DNA of 64,000 nt from Microbacterium sp. HD4P20 (GCF_019449275.2 NZ_JAHZQZ020000014.1:310001-374000), one strand, 5' to 3'. Positions 34,229 to 48,923 are shown, numbered from the stretch's first letter. The notes: generated by a model not told the origin, from the letters alone. Made by a program: numbers and translations.

Positions 34229-36298
34229 GTGACCGCCGAGTACTCTGCCCATCATCTCCAGGTGCTTGAAGGGCTCGAGGCGGTCCGCAAGCGCCCGGGC
34301 ATGTACATCGGCTCGACGGACTCTCGCGGCCTCATGCACTGCCTGTGGGAGATCATCGACAATGCCGTCGACGAGGCATTGGGGGGTCACGGCACACGCA
34401 TCGATGTAGTGCTCCACTCCGACGGCAGCGTCGAGGTGCGCGACCGTGCCCGGGGCATCCCGGTGGACATCGAGCCACGCACCGGGCTCTCGGGCGTCGA
34501 GGTCGTTTTCACGAAGCTCCACGCGGGCGGCAAGTTCGGCGGCGGCTCGTACGCGGCATCCGGCGGGCTCCACGGCGTGGGCGCCTCCGTCGTGAACGCG
34601 CTGTCGGAGCGACTGGATGTCGAAGTCGATCGAGGCGGCAAGACGTGGGGGATGTCGTTCCATAGGGGCGAGCCCGGAGTCTTCGCCAACGGCAGCCCCA
34701 GTTCGGTCTTCACACCCTTCGAGAAGAGTTCCGAGTTGCGCGTGGTCGGCAAGGCCGCCCGCGGCGTCACCGGCACCCGCATCCGGTATTGGGCAGACCC
34801 GCAGATCTTCACCAAGGACGCCGCGTTCAACGTCCAGGAACTCGAGCAGCGGGCTCGTCAGACCGCGTTCCTGGTTCCGGGACTTGAGATCGTCATCAGC
34901 GACGAGCGCGGCGAAGAACCCGTCGAGACGAGCTATCGCTACGACGGAGGCATCTCGGAGTTCGCAGAATTCCTCGCACCCGACAGCGCCATCACCGACA
35001 CCTGGCGACTGACCGGCACCGGCACCTTCACCGAGACCGTGCCGGTGCTGCAGCCGACGGGCGCGATGGTCCCCACCGAGATCGAACGCGAGTGCCACGT
35101 GGATGTCGCGGTGCGCTGGGGCACCGGCTACGAGACCGCGACGCGATCGTTCGTGAACATCATCGCCACGCCCAAGGGCGGCACGCACCAGACCGGCTTC
35201 GAGCAGGCGCTGATGAAGGTGCTGCGCACGCAGGTGGAGCAGAACGCCCGGCGCCTGAAGGTCGGAAGCGACAAGCTTGAGAAGGACGACATCCTCGCCG
35301 GACTCACCGCCGTCCTCACGGTGCGTCTGCCCGAGCCCCAGTTCGAAGGGCAGACGAAGGAGGTGCTCGGCACGCCGGCCGTCCGCCAGATCGTGACCAA
35401 CGTGGTCACCCGTGAGCTGACGGCACGCTTCACCTCCGCCAAGCGCGACGACAAGGCCCAGACGTCGCTGCTGCTGGACAAGGTCGTCTCCGAGATGAAA
35501 GCGCGCATCTCGGCGCGTACGCACAAGGAGACACAGCGACGCAAGAACGCGCTCGAGTCCTCGTCGCTTCCCGCCAAGCTCGCCGACTGCCGCGCCACCG
35601 ATGTGGGCGAGTCCGAACTGTTCATCGTCGAGGGTGATTCTGCGCTCGGCACGGCGAAGCTCGCGCGCAACAGCGAGTATCAGGCCCTCCTGCCCATCCG
35701 CGGCAAGATCCTCAACGTGCAGAAGGCTTCTGTCAGCGACATGCTCTCGAATGCCGAGTGCGCCGCGATCATCCAGGTGATCGGCGCGGGCTCAGGGCGT
35801 TCGTTCGATCTCGACACCGCGCGCTACGGCAAGATCATCCTGATGAGCGACGCCGACGTGGACGGCGCGCACATCCGGACGCTGCTGCTCACGCTGTTCT
35901 TCCGCTACATGCGCCCCCTGATCGACGACGGGCGCGTCTACGCGGCGGTCCCGCCACTGCACCGCGTGGTGGTGATGAACCCCGGAACCAAGCCGAACGA
36001 GACGATCTACACCTACTCCGAGCAGGAGCTGCACACTCTGCTCACCAAGCTCAGCAAGGCCGGCAAGCGCTGGCAGGAACCGGTCCAGCGCTACAAGGGT
36101 CTGGGGGAGATGGACGCCGACCAGCTCGCGACCACCACGATGGATCGTGCCGGCCGCACACTGCGGCGCGTGCGGATGCAGGATGCTGAGGCCGCCGCCT
36201 CCGTCTTCGAACTTCTCATGGGCAACGACGTCGCACCGCGCAAGGAGTTCATCGTCGACTCCAGCGACCGCCTGGCGCGGGACCGCATCGACGCGTGA
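34229..36298 (+). CDS. parE: Type IIA topoisomerase subunit B (ParE/GyrB-like)
   Basis: The 689-residue ATPase subunit. GHKL motifs are seen: EIIDNAVDEAL, VRDRARGIPVD and GGLHGVGASVVNALS. The Toprim region has IVEGDSALGTAK, the RGKILNVQKAS segment and DADVDGAHI. The GTG at 34229 lies 8 nt after TACGAT, so the leader is at most a couple of bases. The partner subunit A is encoded convergently with a 16-bp gap. A canonical gyrB/gyrA pair is expected near oriC, which makes this the second (ParE-type) set; that is an inference. Confidence 0.88.
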   Translation: MTAEYSAHHLQVLEGLEAVRKRPGMYIGSTDSRGLMHCLWEIIDNAVDEALGGHGTRIDVVLHSDGSVEVRDRARGIPVDIEPRTGLSGVEVVFTKLHAGGKFGGGSYAASGGLHGVGASVVNALSERLDVEVDRGGKTWGMSFHRGEPGVFANGSPSSVFTPFEKSSELRVVGKAARGVTGTRIRYWADPQIFTKDAAFNVQELEQRARQTAFLVPGLEIVISDERGEEPVETSYRYDGGISEFAEFLAPDSAITDTWRLTGTGTFTETVPVLQPTGAMVPTEIERECHVDVAVRWGTGYETATRSFVNIIATPKGGTHQTGFEQALMKVLRTQVEQNARRLKVGSDKLEKDDILAGLTAVLTVRLPEPQFEGQTKEVLGTPAVRQIVTNVVTRELTARFTSAKRDDKAQTSLLLDKVVSEMKARISARTHKETQRRKNALESSSLPAKLADCRATDVGESELFIVEGDSALGTAKLARNSEYQALLPIRGKILNVQKASVSDMLSNAECAAIIQVIGAGSGRSFDLDTARYGKIILMSDADVDGAHIRTLLLTLFFRYMRPLIDDGRVYAAVPPLHRVVVMNPGTKPNETIYTYSEQELHTLLTKLSKAGKRWQEPVQRYKGLGEMDADQLATTTMDRAGRTLRRVRMQDAEAAASVFELLMGNDVAPRKEFIVDSSDRLARDRIDA

Positions 36299-36314
36299 CG
36301 CGGAGGAGCGCTCG

Positions 36315-38774
<2,460 letters not shown>

Positions 38775-38842
38775 AGACGAATGGGGCCTCGGGTGACGGA
38801 GGAGCGGCAGGGGGCTTCAGGCGGTGTGCGAGACTGGCCCCG

Positions 38843-39958
38843 ATGTCCCTCAGCCTACCCGCGGACCCGCCCCACGCCCGGAGCCTCACCCGTGTCGTGC
38901 CCGAGATCTCGGCGGCGCTCGACGGCCGCTCGGACTGGTTCGGCCCGGCGCGCAGCGCGATCGTGTGGGTGCTGGACGGGCTGGGCGCCCACAACCTCGC
39001 GGCGCGAGCCGGACACGCTCGATTCCTCGCTGGAGCACGCTCGAAGAAGGATGCCGCACGGACCGTCTTCCCCTCGACCACGGCGGCGGCGCTCACGAGC
39101 CTGCTCACCGGTACGATGCCCGGTCAGCACGGTCTGGTCGGCTACCGCGTCCGCGTCCCGGGCACCGACGATGTCGTCAACCAGCTTCGCGGCTGGGACA
39201 CCGACGGACTGCCGCTGTCGTTCCAGCGCGCCACGTCGCTCGCCGATTCGCTGGGCCGGCCGTTCTTCACCGTCTCACGGACCGAATACGCCGGCACGGG
39301 ATTCACCGCCGTGACACTCGGCGGCGCCGCGTTCCACGGGGTCGACGATCTCACCGATCGCGTCCGCCTCGCGGCCGACCTCGCGGCGCGGCATCCGGGA
39401 TCGATCGTCTATCTCTACGCCCCAGACCTCGATTCGATCGGGCACAAGCGCGGCTGGGAGTCGGGTGACTGGATCTCGGTGCTCGAGAGCGTCGACGCCG
39501 CCGCGCGGACGCTTGCCGCGTCGCTCGCGCCCGGTATCGGCGTCGTGGTCACCTCGGACCACGGGATGGTCGACGTGCCGCGGCATCGCCACGTGCTCCT
39601 CGGCGAGTCGGACGCCCGACTTGCCGGCGTGCGATTGATCGGGGGCGAGCCCCGGATGCTGCACCTCTACGCCGAGCCGGGGGAGGAGGCCGCCGTGCTC
39701 GCGCGATGGCGCGAAGCCGAAGGTTCGCGATCGTGGGTCCTGTCGCGAGCCGAGATCGTGGCGTCGGGCCTGATGGGCGTCATCGATCCGAGCGTGATCG
39801 AGCGGATCGGCGATGTGGTCGTCGCACCGCGCGCCGGCATCGCGTACTACGACGATCGTCTGGCCGACAAGGCGCCACAGCGGATGGTCGGCCAGCACGG
39901 ATCGCTGACCGACGAGGAACGGATCGTGCCGCTGATCCGCCTCGGGGCCTTCGCCTGA
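38843..39958 (+). CDS. Alkaline phosphatase-superfamily protein (nucleotide pyrophosphatase-like)
   Basis: 371 residues. Superfamily metal and nucleophile motifs are visible: IVWVLDGLGAHN, the nucleophile threonine in FPSTTAAALTSLLTG, YAPDLDSIGHKRG and VVTSDHGMVDVP with the late metal ligands. It resembles type I phosphodiesterases and nucleotide pyrophosphatases. No signal peptide is apparent, so it is probably cytoplasmic. It is divergent from the topoisomerase A gene and convergent with sepH at 15 bp. The substrate cannot be read. Confidence 0.8.
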   Translation: MSLSLPADPPHARSLTRVVPEISAALDGRSDWFGPARSAIVWVLDGLGAHNLAARAGHARFLAGARSKKDAARTVFPSTTAAALTSLLTGTMPGQHGLVGYRVRVPGTDDVVNQLRGWDTDGLPLSFQRATSLADSLGRPFFTVSRTEYAGTGFTAVTLGGAAFHGVDDLTDRVRLAADLAARHPGSIVYLYAPDLDSIGHKRGWESGDWISVLESVDAAARTLAASLAPGIGVVVTSDHGMVDVPRHRHVLLGESDARLAGVRLIGGEPRMLHLYAEPGEEAAVLARWREAEGSRSWVLSRAEIVASGLMGVIDPSVIERIGDVVVAPRAGIAYYDDRLADKAPQRMVGQHGSLTDEERIVPLIRLGAFA

Positions 39959-39973
39959 GGGGGCGCGCGGCGC

Positions 39974-41023
39974 TCAGTCCTCGGTGCGTGCGCCGAAGAC
40001 GATCTCATCCCACGAAGGCATCGACGTTCGACCTTTGCGGCGCCCCGCCTCGGCGACCGCGGGGGCGGCAGCGGGGTAATCCGGCGAGGCATCGGGCGAC
40101 TCGGTCTCGTCCTCCGCGGGCACGCCGTCGTATCCGGGTTCGAGCGCGTCGAACAAGGCGACAGGCGCCGTTCCGCGCGTCGGGGCGGCCATCTCTTCGG
40201 ATCCGGGGAGCGGCTCGCGCTGACCACGACGACGGCGCAGCGCCTCGAGCAGATCGGCCGTCTCGGCCGAGGTGACGAGAGGCTCGTCTGCGCGCTTGAT
40301 GGCAGCCTGCTGCACGGCAGGCGCCGTGGGGGCCGGGAGATCGGGCGACTCGAGATCCGCGTCAGGAAGCCGCCGCGGACCGAAGGCGCCGCTGTCGAAG
40401 CGGGAGTCGTCTTTCGGCGGCGCGCTCTCGAGGGCGCGCAGGCGCGGTATCAGCCCCTCCGGCAGCGATCCCTGACGCGAGAGCTGGATCGCATCGGCGT
40501 TCAGGGGCGACAACGTGCTGCGGCGCGGGTCGAAGCCCCACCGCGCATCGTGCTCGACATCCTTCGAGGCGAACTCCAGCTTGATCACCCAGCCGGTCGG
40601 TTCCTTCCAGCTGGTCCAGCGTTCGCCGGTGGCGCTGGCTTCGGCCAGCTTCGCCCGCACCGCCGAGCCGAAGGTGGCGTGGCCCTCGACATCGAAGTCG
40701 CCGCCGAGGAGCACCGGCACCGCGAGCGCCTGGCCGACGATGTGCTCACGCTCGGCCAGCACAGGGCCCTCGAAGCGGGTGACGTCCTCGACGCGGGCGC
40801 CGAGCATCTCGGCGACCTCTCTGGCCGACAGACCGGCACGGATATGGGCCTGGATCTCACGCGGACTGGGACGATCCGCCTGTGGGTCTGCATCGCGGTC
40901 ACGACGGGTCCGGCGCAATTCCGCGCGGAGCACCTCGTCGACCACGAGAGAGAACCTGTCGCCCGAGTCGGTCGCCAGGATGAGCTTGTCGTCCTCGGTT
41001 CCGATGACCTTGAGCTGTTCCAT
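39974..41023 (-). CDS. sepH: Septation protein SepH
   Basis: 349 residues. The N-terminal DUF3071 domain has a helix-turn-helix-like segment: REIQAHIRAGLSAREVAEMLG followed by RVEDVTRFEGPVLAERE. The C-terminal half is long, acidic and disordered, ending in SMPSWDEIVFG. SepH binds FtsZ and promotes Z-ring assembly in Streptomyces and Mycobacterium. The ATG at 41023 is preceded by GGAGGGG, so the frame upstream of it is not used. Confidence 0.88.
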   Translation of the reverse strand: MEQLKVIGTEDDKLILATDSGDRFSLVVDEVLRAELRRTRRDRDADPQADRPSPREIQAHIRAGLSAREVAEMLGARVEDVTRFEGPVLAEREHIVGQALAVPVLLGGDFDVEGHATFGSAVRAKLAEASATGERWTSWKEPTGWVIKLEFASKDVEHDARWGFDPRRSTLSPLNADAIQLSRQGSLPEGLIPRLRALESAPPKDDSRFDSGAFGPRRLPDADLESPDLPAPTAPAVQQAAIKRADEPLVTSAETADLLEALRRRRGQREPLPGSEEMAAPTRGTAPVALFDALEPGYDGVPAEDETESPDASPDYPAAAPAVAEAGRRKGRTSMPSWDEIVFGARTED

Positions 41024-41234
41024 GCGAAAAGCCCCTCCGATCCCTGCGTGTGGCCCCATGGTGTCACAGCGGGTCGCGTGCGCCGGGAATATCCGGCGCG
41101 TGGCGCGAGTTTCACGCCACGCACCGACGAGCCCGACCGGATCGCATTTGCGAAATGACAGGCGGTCGTGCAAACTATCGCCGCCCCGCAAGGGCGAGCG
41201 CAACCCGCGATCCCGGAAGTAGAGACCTTCACGA

Positions 41235-41528
41235 ATGGCCACCGATTACGACGCCCCCCGCAAGACCGAGGACGACAGCGAGTCGATCGAGGCTCTGAAG
41301 GAGCGCGTGCCCGACAAGCTCTCGGGCTCTGTCGATGTGGAGGACTCCGACAACCCGTCCGGCTTCGAGCTGCCCGGCGCGGACCTGTCCGACCTCGAGC
41401 TCGATGTCGTTGTGCTGCCTCCGCAGGAGGACGAGTTCACGTGTGCGAACTGCTTCCTCGTGAAGCACCGCTCACAGCTCGATCACGACAGCGCCGACGG
41501 GCCTATCTGCTCGGAGTGCTCCGCGTAA
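41235..41528 (+). CDS. DUF4193 family zinc-ribbon-like protein
   Basis: 97 residues. The N-terminal half is acidic and disordered, followed by LDVVVLPPQEDEFTCANCFLV and a final CSEC, two CxxC pairs that suggest a zinc ribbon. This is the actinobacterial DUF4193 family, usually encoded beside sepH and dut as here. Function unknown. Its last 26 bp overlap the 3' end of the convergent DUF3093 gene. Confidence 0.85.
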   Translation: MATDYDAPRKTEDDSESIEALKERVPDKLSGSVDVEDSDNPSGFELPGADLSDLELDVVVLPPQEDEFTCANCFLVKHRSQLDHDSADGPICSECSA

Positions 41529-41991
41529 CCTGAGCACGTCTCACCGCGGCGGCGAGGCGATCCGGCGTTCGCGACGAGATCGTCCACGCCGTCGTCGGAT
41601 CGTCGGGGTCGGTCACCGGAATCACGACGACTCCGTCGATCCCGCCCCGGATGAGGTGCCAAGATCGGGGATCCAGGCCCGCGCCGCGGGCGTGGCGCGC
41701 GGCATCCCCGAGGTGCACCTCAGGCACGCCGAGGAACTCCACACCGATGTGCGCGCGACCGGTGCGTAGCTCGCCGCCCCGCACTTCGACGACGGGAGAC
41801 GCCGCGAGCAGCAGTCCGATGATCGCAATGCCGACGACCGCGCCGATCACGAGCGCGATCGTCGTATCGATCGGCGAGAACACCAGCGCAGCCATGGGCG
41901 CGGCGATGGCGGCCGAACCGAGGATCCACAGCGATGGGCCGAGCCTCTCACGATAGACGTCGGCTCCCACACTGCGCGCTGTCTTCTGCAT
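41503..41991 (-). CDS. DUF3093 membrane protein
   Basis: 162 residues. The ATG at 41991 gives MQKTARSVGADVYRERLGP. Two close transmembrane segments follow (SLWILGSAAIAAPMAALVF and TIALVIGAVVGIAIIGLLL). The soluble C-terminus contains VRTGRAHIGVEFLG-type sequence, DPRSWHLIRGGIDGVV and the closing WTISSRTPDRLAAAV. This matches actinobacterial DUF3093, of unknown function. It is divergent from dut with 12 bp between start codons, and it overlaps DUF4193 at its 3' end. Confidence 0.82.
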   Translation of the reverse strand: MQKTARSVGADVYRERLGPSLWILGSAAIAAPMAALVFSPIDTTIALVIGAVVGIAIIGLLLAASPVVEVRGGELRTGRAHIGVEFLGVPEVHLGDAARHARGAGLDPRSWHLIRGGIDGVVVIPVTDPDDPTTAWTISSRTPDRLAAAVRRAQVTRSTPSR

Positions 41992-41997
41992 TACCCT
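41992..41997 (+). promoter_or_regulatory. -10 element of dut (leaderless)
   Basis: TACCCT, 6 nt, then GTG at 42004. The hexamer touches the start codon of the divergent DUF3093 gene, so the two promoters overlap. Confidence 0.5.
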
Positions 41998-42003
41998 CGT
42001 TGG

Positions 42004-42456
42004 GTGACTGAAACGGTGGACGTCCCCATTATCGCCCCCGAGGTACCCGCGTACGCCCACCCCGGTGATGCGGGGGCCGATCTGGTGTCATCGGAAGCGC
42101 TGCGCCTGGCGCCCGGGCAGCGCGCGCTCGTGGGCACCGGCGTGCGGATCGCCCTCCCCGAGGGCTACGTCGCCTTCGTCGTTCCGCGCAGCGGGCTGGC
42201 CGCCAAGCACGGCATCACGGTCGTCAACGCACCCGGAACGGTGGATGCCGGCTACCGGGGGGAGATCAAGGTCATACTGCTCAACACCGACACCGAACAC
42301 GCACACGACATCGCTGTGGGCGATCGCATCGCCCAGATGATCGTGATGCCCGTGCCACGCGTGCGATTCATCCCGGTGGATTCACTGAGCGAGAGCGCAC
42401 GGGGCGAAGGCGGCTTCGGCTCCACCGGCTACAAGAAGGACGGAGTCCCCGCATGA
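42004..42456 (+). CDS. dut: dUTP diphosphatase
   Basis: Hydrolyses dUTP to dUMP and pyrophosphate; 150 residues, a trimer-forming family. All five motifs are seen: HPGDAGADL, PRSGLAAKHG, NAPGTVDAGYRGEIKV, GDRIAQMIV and the C-terminal GEGGFGSTG that closes over the site. The GTG start at 42004 follows a -10 element by 6 nt. It is the first gene of a tight run with DUF3710 and DUF3159 (ATGA and GTGA overlaps). Confidence 0.95.
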   Translation: MTETVDVPIIAPEVPAYAHPGDAGADLVSSEALRLAPGQRALVGTGVRIALPEGYVAFVVPRSGLAAKHGITVVNAPGTVDAGYRGEIKVILLNTDTEHAHDIAVGDRIAQMIVMPVPRVRFIPVDSLSESARGEGGFGSTGYKKDGVPA

Positions 42457-43052
42457 CAGACCCCACCCCCACCGACGCGCCCCGCAAGGTCGCCCCTCTC
42501 GACCGCACCGAAGCGGGACCGTTCGACGAGTCCGAGGCCAACCCGGTGCGGCCCTACATCGACCTCGGGGGAATCAAGATCCTTCCCCGGGAGGGACTGA
42601 ACCTGCGGCTGGAGGTCGAGGAGCAGACCAAGCGCATCGTGGCGGTCGGCCTCGACTACGCCGACTCCACGCTCCAGGTGCAGCCGTTCGCAGCACCCCG
42701 CTCGGCCGGGCTGTGGGAGGAGACGCGCGAGCAGATCCGCCAGCAGATCCGCCAGCAAGGCGGCCGGGTCGAGGAACGCGAAGGCCCTCTCGGGCCTGAG
42801 CTCCTCGCCGAGGTGCCGGTCGTCTCGGGGCCGGACGGCACCGCCGGCAAGCGGCTCGCCCGCTTCATCGGGGTCGATGGGCCCCGCTGGTTCCTTCGCG
42901 GCGTCATCGGCGGTGCGGCGACGAGCGATGTCCACGCGGCGGCGAAGGTGGAGGAACTCTTTCGTTCGATCGTCGTGGTTCGCGGCGGATCCCCGATGCC
43001 ACCGCGCGATCTCATCCCGCTGCGGATGCCGGCCACCCCGGGCTCCGCGTGA
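42453..43052 (+). CDS. DUF3710 family protein
   Basis: 199 residues, soluble and acidic at the start (EAGPFDESEANPVRPYIDLG), followed by LEVEEQTKRIVAVGLDYADS, LQVQPFAAPRSAGLWEETR and RFIGVDGPRWFLRGVIGG. This is the actinobacterial DUF3710 family, found between dut and DUF3159 in many Actinobacteria. No catalytic motif. The ATG overlaps the dut stop. Function unknown. Confidence 0.87.
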   Translation: MTDPTPTDAPRKVAPLDRTEAGPFDESEANPVRPYIDLGGIKILPREGLNLRLEVEEQTKRIVAVGLDYADSTLQVQPFAAPRSAGLWEETREQIRQQIRQQGGRVEEREGPLGPELLAEVPVVSGPDGTAGKRLARFIGVDGPRWFLRGVIGGAATSDVHAAAKVEELFRSIVVVRGGSPMPPRDLIPLRMPATPGSA

Positions 43053-43813
43053 GCGAGCGGCCCGATGTGACGCCGCCCGGGCCGGAGCCCGAGCCGACGT
43101 CGGCGTCCGAGGTGTTCGGAGCGGCACTGGGAAGTGCCGCTCGGCGCGCCGGGCTCGATCCCGCCGAGAACAAGAGCACCGGTCACGTCGTGTGGACCGC
43201 GATGGGGGGCTGGCGCGGCATCCTCGAGTCGGTTCTGCCGGGCCTGGTGTTCATCGTCGTCTACACCGTGACGATCGATTCGGGCACCGGCGACGGCAAC
43301 CTCTGGCTCGCGCTGGGGCTGTCGGTGGGAATCGCCCTGGTCTTCACGGTCGTGCGCCTCCTCTCCCGGCAGCCGGTCACCGCAGCGATCGGCGGCCTGG
43401 TCGCGGCCGGAGCCGCCGCTGGCTTCGCCGCGTTCACGGGCGAAGCGGGCAACAACTTCATTCCGGGCTTCATCACCAACGCCTTGTACGGCTCGGCGTT
43501 CTTGATCTCCGCCCTCGTGGGCTGGTCGCTGATCGGCCTCGCGGTGGGCTTCCTGATGGGCGAGGGCACGGCGTGGCGCTCCGACCGACGCAAGCGGCGA
43601 GCCTTCTTCTGGCTCGCGATCGCGTGGGCGTCGCTGTTCGCCGCGCGCCTGCTGGTGCAGCTGCCGCTCTACCTCGCCGATCTGGCCGGTGAGCCGGGGG
43701 CGATCACGGCGCTCGGCACGCTGAAGCTGGTGATGGGCCTTCCCCTCTTCGCCCCGCTGGTGGCGGTCACCTGGCTCGCGGTCCGAGCGCTCTATCCACC
43801 CTCGGTGAAGTGA
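43049..43813 (+). CDS. DUF3159 membrane protein
   Basis: 254 residues. After a proline-rich start and AMGGWRGILESVLPG come five or six hydrophobic segments, in about residues 58-250 (LVFIVVYTVTI, LWLALGLSVGIALVF, AAIGGLVAAGAAAGFAAF, AFLISALVGWSLIGLAVGFL, AFFWLAIAWASLFAARLLV and a last one). It is the actinobacterial DUF3159 family, of unknown function. GTG overlaps the DUF3710 stop (GTGA). Confidence 0.87.
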   Translation: MSERPDVTPPGPEPEPTSASEVFGAALGSAARRAGLDPAENKSTGHVVWTAMGGWRGILESVLPGLVFIVVYTVTIDSGTGDGNLWLALGLSVGIALVFTVVRLLSRQPVTAAIGGLVAAGAAAGFAAFTGEAGNNFIPGFITNALYGSAFLISALVGWSLIGLAVGFLMGEGTAWRSDRRKRRAFFWLAIAWASLFAARLLVQLPLYLADLAGEPGAITALGTLKLVMGLPLFAPLVAVTWLAVRALYPPSVK

Positions 43814-43816
43814 TAC

Positions 43817-43840
43817 ATTTATCTTGATATCGAGATAAAT
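43817..43840. promoter_or_regulatory. Palindromic operator candidate upstream of acnA
   Basis: ATTTATCT-TGATATCG-AGATAAAT: 22 of 24 positions are symmetric, and the stretch is AT-rich in a GC-rich genome. It lies about 110 bp before the aconitase start and right after the DUF3159 stop. The form suits a dimeric regulator such as a MarR or TetR type; the regulator is not identified. Confidence 0.5.
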
Positions 43841-43947
43841 TCTTCCCCGGCGGATTAGGTCGACCTCACTAGCCGACGACTCCGGTGCGAGGGAAGATGG
43901 GGATGCCGGGCTTCGGCCCGATCCCGCCGCCGACGAAGGAGACAGAC

Positions 43948-46782
<2,835 letters not shown>

Positions 46783-46792
46783 CAGCCGATTC

Positions 46793-46828
46793 ACGGGGAC
46801 CGGAGGCGTGAGAGCATCCGGTCCCCGT
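46793..46828 (+). terminator. Terminator after acnA
   Basis: A 12-bp stem (46793-46804 with 46817-46828) with a 12-nt loop directly after the acnA stop. Confidence 0.65.
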
Positions 46829-46880
46829 GTCATGCCCGGGTAGACTTGCAGGGCCCTTCCGGGGCCGGAAAGGAGCCGGG

Positions 46881-48857
46881 ATGTCGTTGTTGCCGTCCAT
46901 CAGCGGACCCCGTGATCTCGATCCGCTGAGCCTCGACCAGCTCGAGCAGCTCGCGGACGAGATCCGCCGATTCCTGGTCGAGAACGTCTCACGCACCGGC
47001 GGCCATCTCGGGCCGAACCTCGGCGTCGTGGAGTTGACCATCGCGTTGCACCGCGTCTTCGACTCACCTGCAGATCCGATGATCTTCGACACCGGGCATC
47101 AGTCCTACGTCCACAAGCTGCTGACCGGCCGCCATGACTTCTCGCGGCTCCGTGCGCGCGGCGGGCTCGCGGGCTACCCGCAGCGTTCCGAGAGCCCTCA
47201 CGACGTCGTGGAGTCGTCGCACGCCTCGAGTTCGCTGAGCTGGGCAGACGGCGTCTCGCGGGCGCTGACGCGCACCGGTCGCAAGGATCGCCATGTCATC
47301 GCGGTCGTGGGTGACGGTGCTCTCACCGGCGGCATGACGTGGGAGGCGCTGAACAACATCTCCGACGACAACGATCGCAACCTCATCATCGTCGTCAACG
47401 ACAACGGACGTTCGTACGCGCCGACGATCGGCGGGATGGCGCGCTATCTGAATCGCGTCAGGACGGCCGAGACGTACCGTTCGCTCCACCGCAGTTCGGA
47501 CACCCTGTTCCGCAAGCTCGGTCCTGCGGCGCGTGCGGTGTATCGCGGAGTCCGCGGCGGCACCCACGGGTTCCTCTCGCGCTTCACCAACAACGCCGCA
47601 CTCTATTCGAACCTCGACATCAAGTATCTGGGGCCCGTCGACGGGCATGACCTGCCTACCCTGATCGAGACGCTCGAACTCGCGAAAGAGTACGGCGCCC
47701 CGGTCATCGTGCACGCGATCACCGAGAAGGGACGCGGCTATGCGCCGGCGCTCGAGGACGAGGCCGACCAGTTCCACGCCGTCGGCAAGATCGACCCCCT
47801 CACCGGTGAGGCCGTCGGCGGTGGCAGCGGCATGGCGTGGACCGATGTCTTCGCCGATGAGCTCGTGGCGATCGGCGACGAGCGCGACGACGTCATCGCC
47901 ATGACCGCCGCGATGCTGCGTCCCACGGGTCTGTTGCCGTTCGCACAGCGCTTCCCCGACCGCGTCTACGACGTCGGCATCGCCGAGCAGCACGCCGTCG
48001 CCTCCGCCGCCGGTCTCGCGTTCGGCGGAATCCATCCGGTTGTGGCGATCTATGCGACCTTCATGAACCGGGCGTTCGACCAGGTGCTGATGGATGTCGC
48101 CCTGCATCGGGCGGGTATCACCTTCGTCCTCGACCGTGCCGGTGTGACGGGGCCGGACGGTCCGAGCCACCACGGCATCTGGGATCTTGCGATGCTGCAG
48201 CTCGTCCCGCGTATCCGGATCGCCGTGCCGCGCGACGAGGTCCGGCTGCGCGAGGAGCTCCAGGAGGCGGTCACCGTCGACGACGGCCCTACAGTCGTGC
48301 GGTTTCCCAAGGGCAACGTCAGCCCGGAGCTTCCCGCCCTCGAGCGTCTCGCGGACGGCGTGGACGTCCTGGTGCGCTCCTCGGCGCAAGACGTGCTGCT
48401 GGTCGGGATCGGGCCGATGGCGCACACCGCCGTCGATGTGGCAGGCCGTCTGCGCGCGCAGGGCATCGGGGCGACAGTCGTCGACCCGCGCTGGGTCGTG
48501 CCTGTGCAGCCGTCGATCGTCGAGCTCGCGGCATCCCATCGCCTCGTGATCACGATCGAGGACGGCATCCGCGTCGGTGGCATCGGCACCCGCGTGCGAC
48601 AGGTGCTGCGCGAAGCCGGCGTCGACACCGCGGTCGATGAGCTGGGCCTTCCCGACGAGTTCATCGACCATGGCACCCGCGACGAGATCTTCGAGGATGC
48701 CGGGCTCACGCCCGCGAAGATCGCGCAGGACGTCGTTGCCCAGGTGCTGGGCACTCGCATCCCGGTGGCACGCGGAGCCCAGACCGGCGAGCCGACACCG
48801 ACGAGCGAGATCCCGACCATCGGCGACCTCGCCCGGGCACGCGACGCCCGCGACTAG
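46881..48857 (+). CDS. dxs: 1-deoxy-D-xylulose-5-phosphate synthase
   Basis: The first step of the MEP isoprenoid pathway: pyruvate plus glyceraldehyde 3-phosphate to DXP, using thiamine diphosphate. 658 residues. Seen: GGHLGPNLGVVELT, HQSYVHKLLTGR, the TPP motif GDGALTGGMTWEALNN, VGIAEQHAVASAAG and DRAGVTGPDGPSHHG. The ATG at 46881 lies after GGAAAGGAG; the frame opens 18 codons earlier. TAGACT at 46841-46846 is a likely -10. A long hairpin follows the stop. Confidence 0.95.
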   Translation: MSLLPSISGPRDLDPLSLDQLEQLADEIRRFLVENVSRTGGHLGPNLGVVELTIALHRVFDSPADPMIFDTGHQSYVHKLLTGRHDFSRLRARGGLAGYPQRSESPHDVVESSHASSSLSWADGVSRALTRTGRKDRHVIAVVGDGALTGGMTWEALNNISDDNDRNLIIVVNDNGRSYAPTIGGMARYLNRVRTAETYRSLHRSSDTLFRKLGPAARAVYRGVRGGTHGFLSRFTNNAALYSNLDIKYLGPVDGHDLPTLIETLELAKEYGAPVIVHAITEKGRGYAPALEDEADQFHAVGKIDPLTGEAVGGGSGMAWTDVFADELVAIGDERDDVIAMTAAMLRPTGLLPFAQRFPDRVYDVGIAEQHAVASAAGLAFGGIHPVVAIYATFMNRAFDQVLMDVALHRAGITFVLDRAGVTGPDGPSHHGIWDLAMLQLVPRIRIAVPRDEVRLREELQEAVTVDDGPTVVRFPKGNVSPELPALERLADGVDVLVRSSAQDVLLVGIGPMAHTAVDVAGRLRAQGIGATVVDPRWVVPVQPSIVELAASHRLVITIEDGIRVGGIGTRVRQVLREAGVDTAVDELGLPDEFIDHGTRDEIFEDAGLTPAKIAQDVVAQVLGTRIPVARGAQTGEPTPTSEIPTIGDLARARDARD

Positions 48858-48868
48858 CCGGCGGTACA

Positions 48869-48908
48869 TCGAAGGGGCACGTTCTCGCTGACGAGAACGT
48901 GCCCCTTC
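48869..48908. terminator. Bidirectional terminator between dxs and the fadB-like gene
   Basis: A perfect 18-bp stem (48869-48886 with 48891-48908) with loop CTGA between convergent genes. Confidence 0.85.
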
Positions 48909-48923
48909 GCCCCTTCTGAGTGG

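Noticed and set aside
43857..43866. AGGTCGACCT palindrome upstream of acnA as a possible iron box
   Set aside because: The central spacing does not fit the 19-bp DtxR/IdeR site; only a 10-bp dyad.
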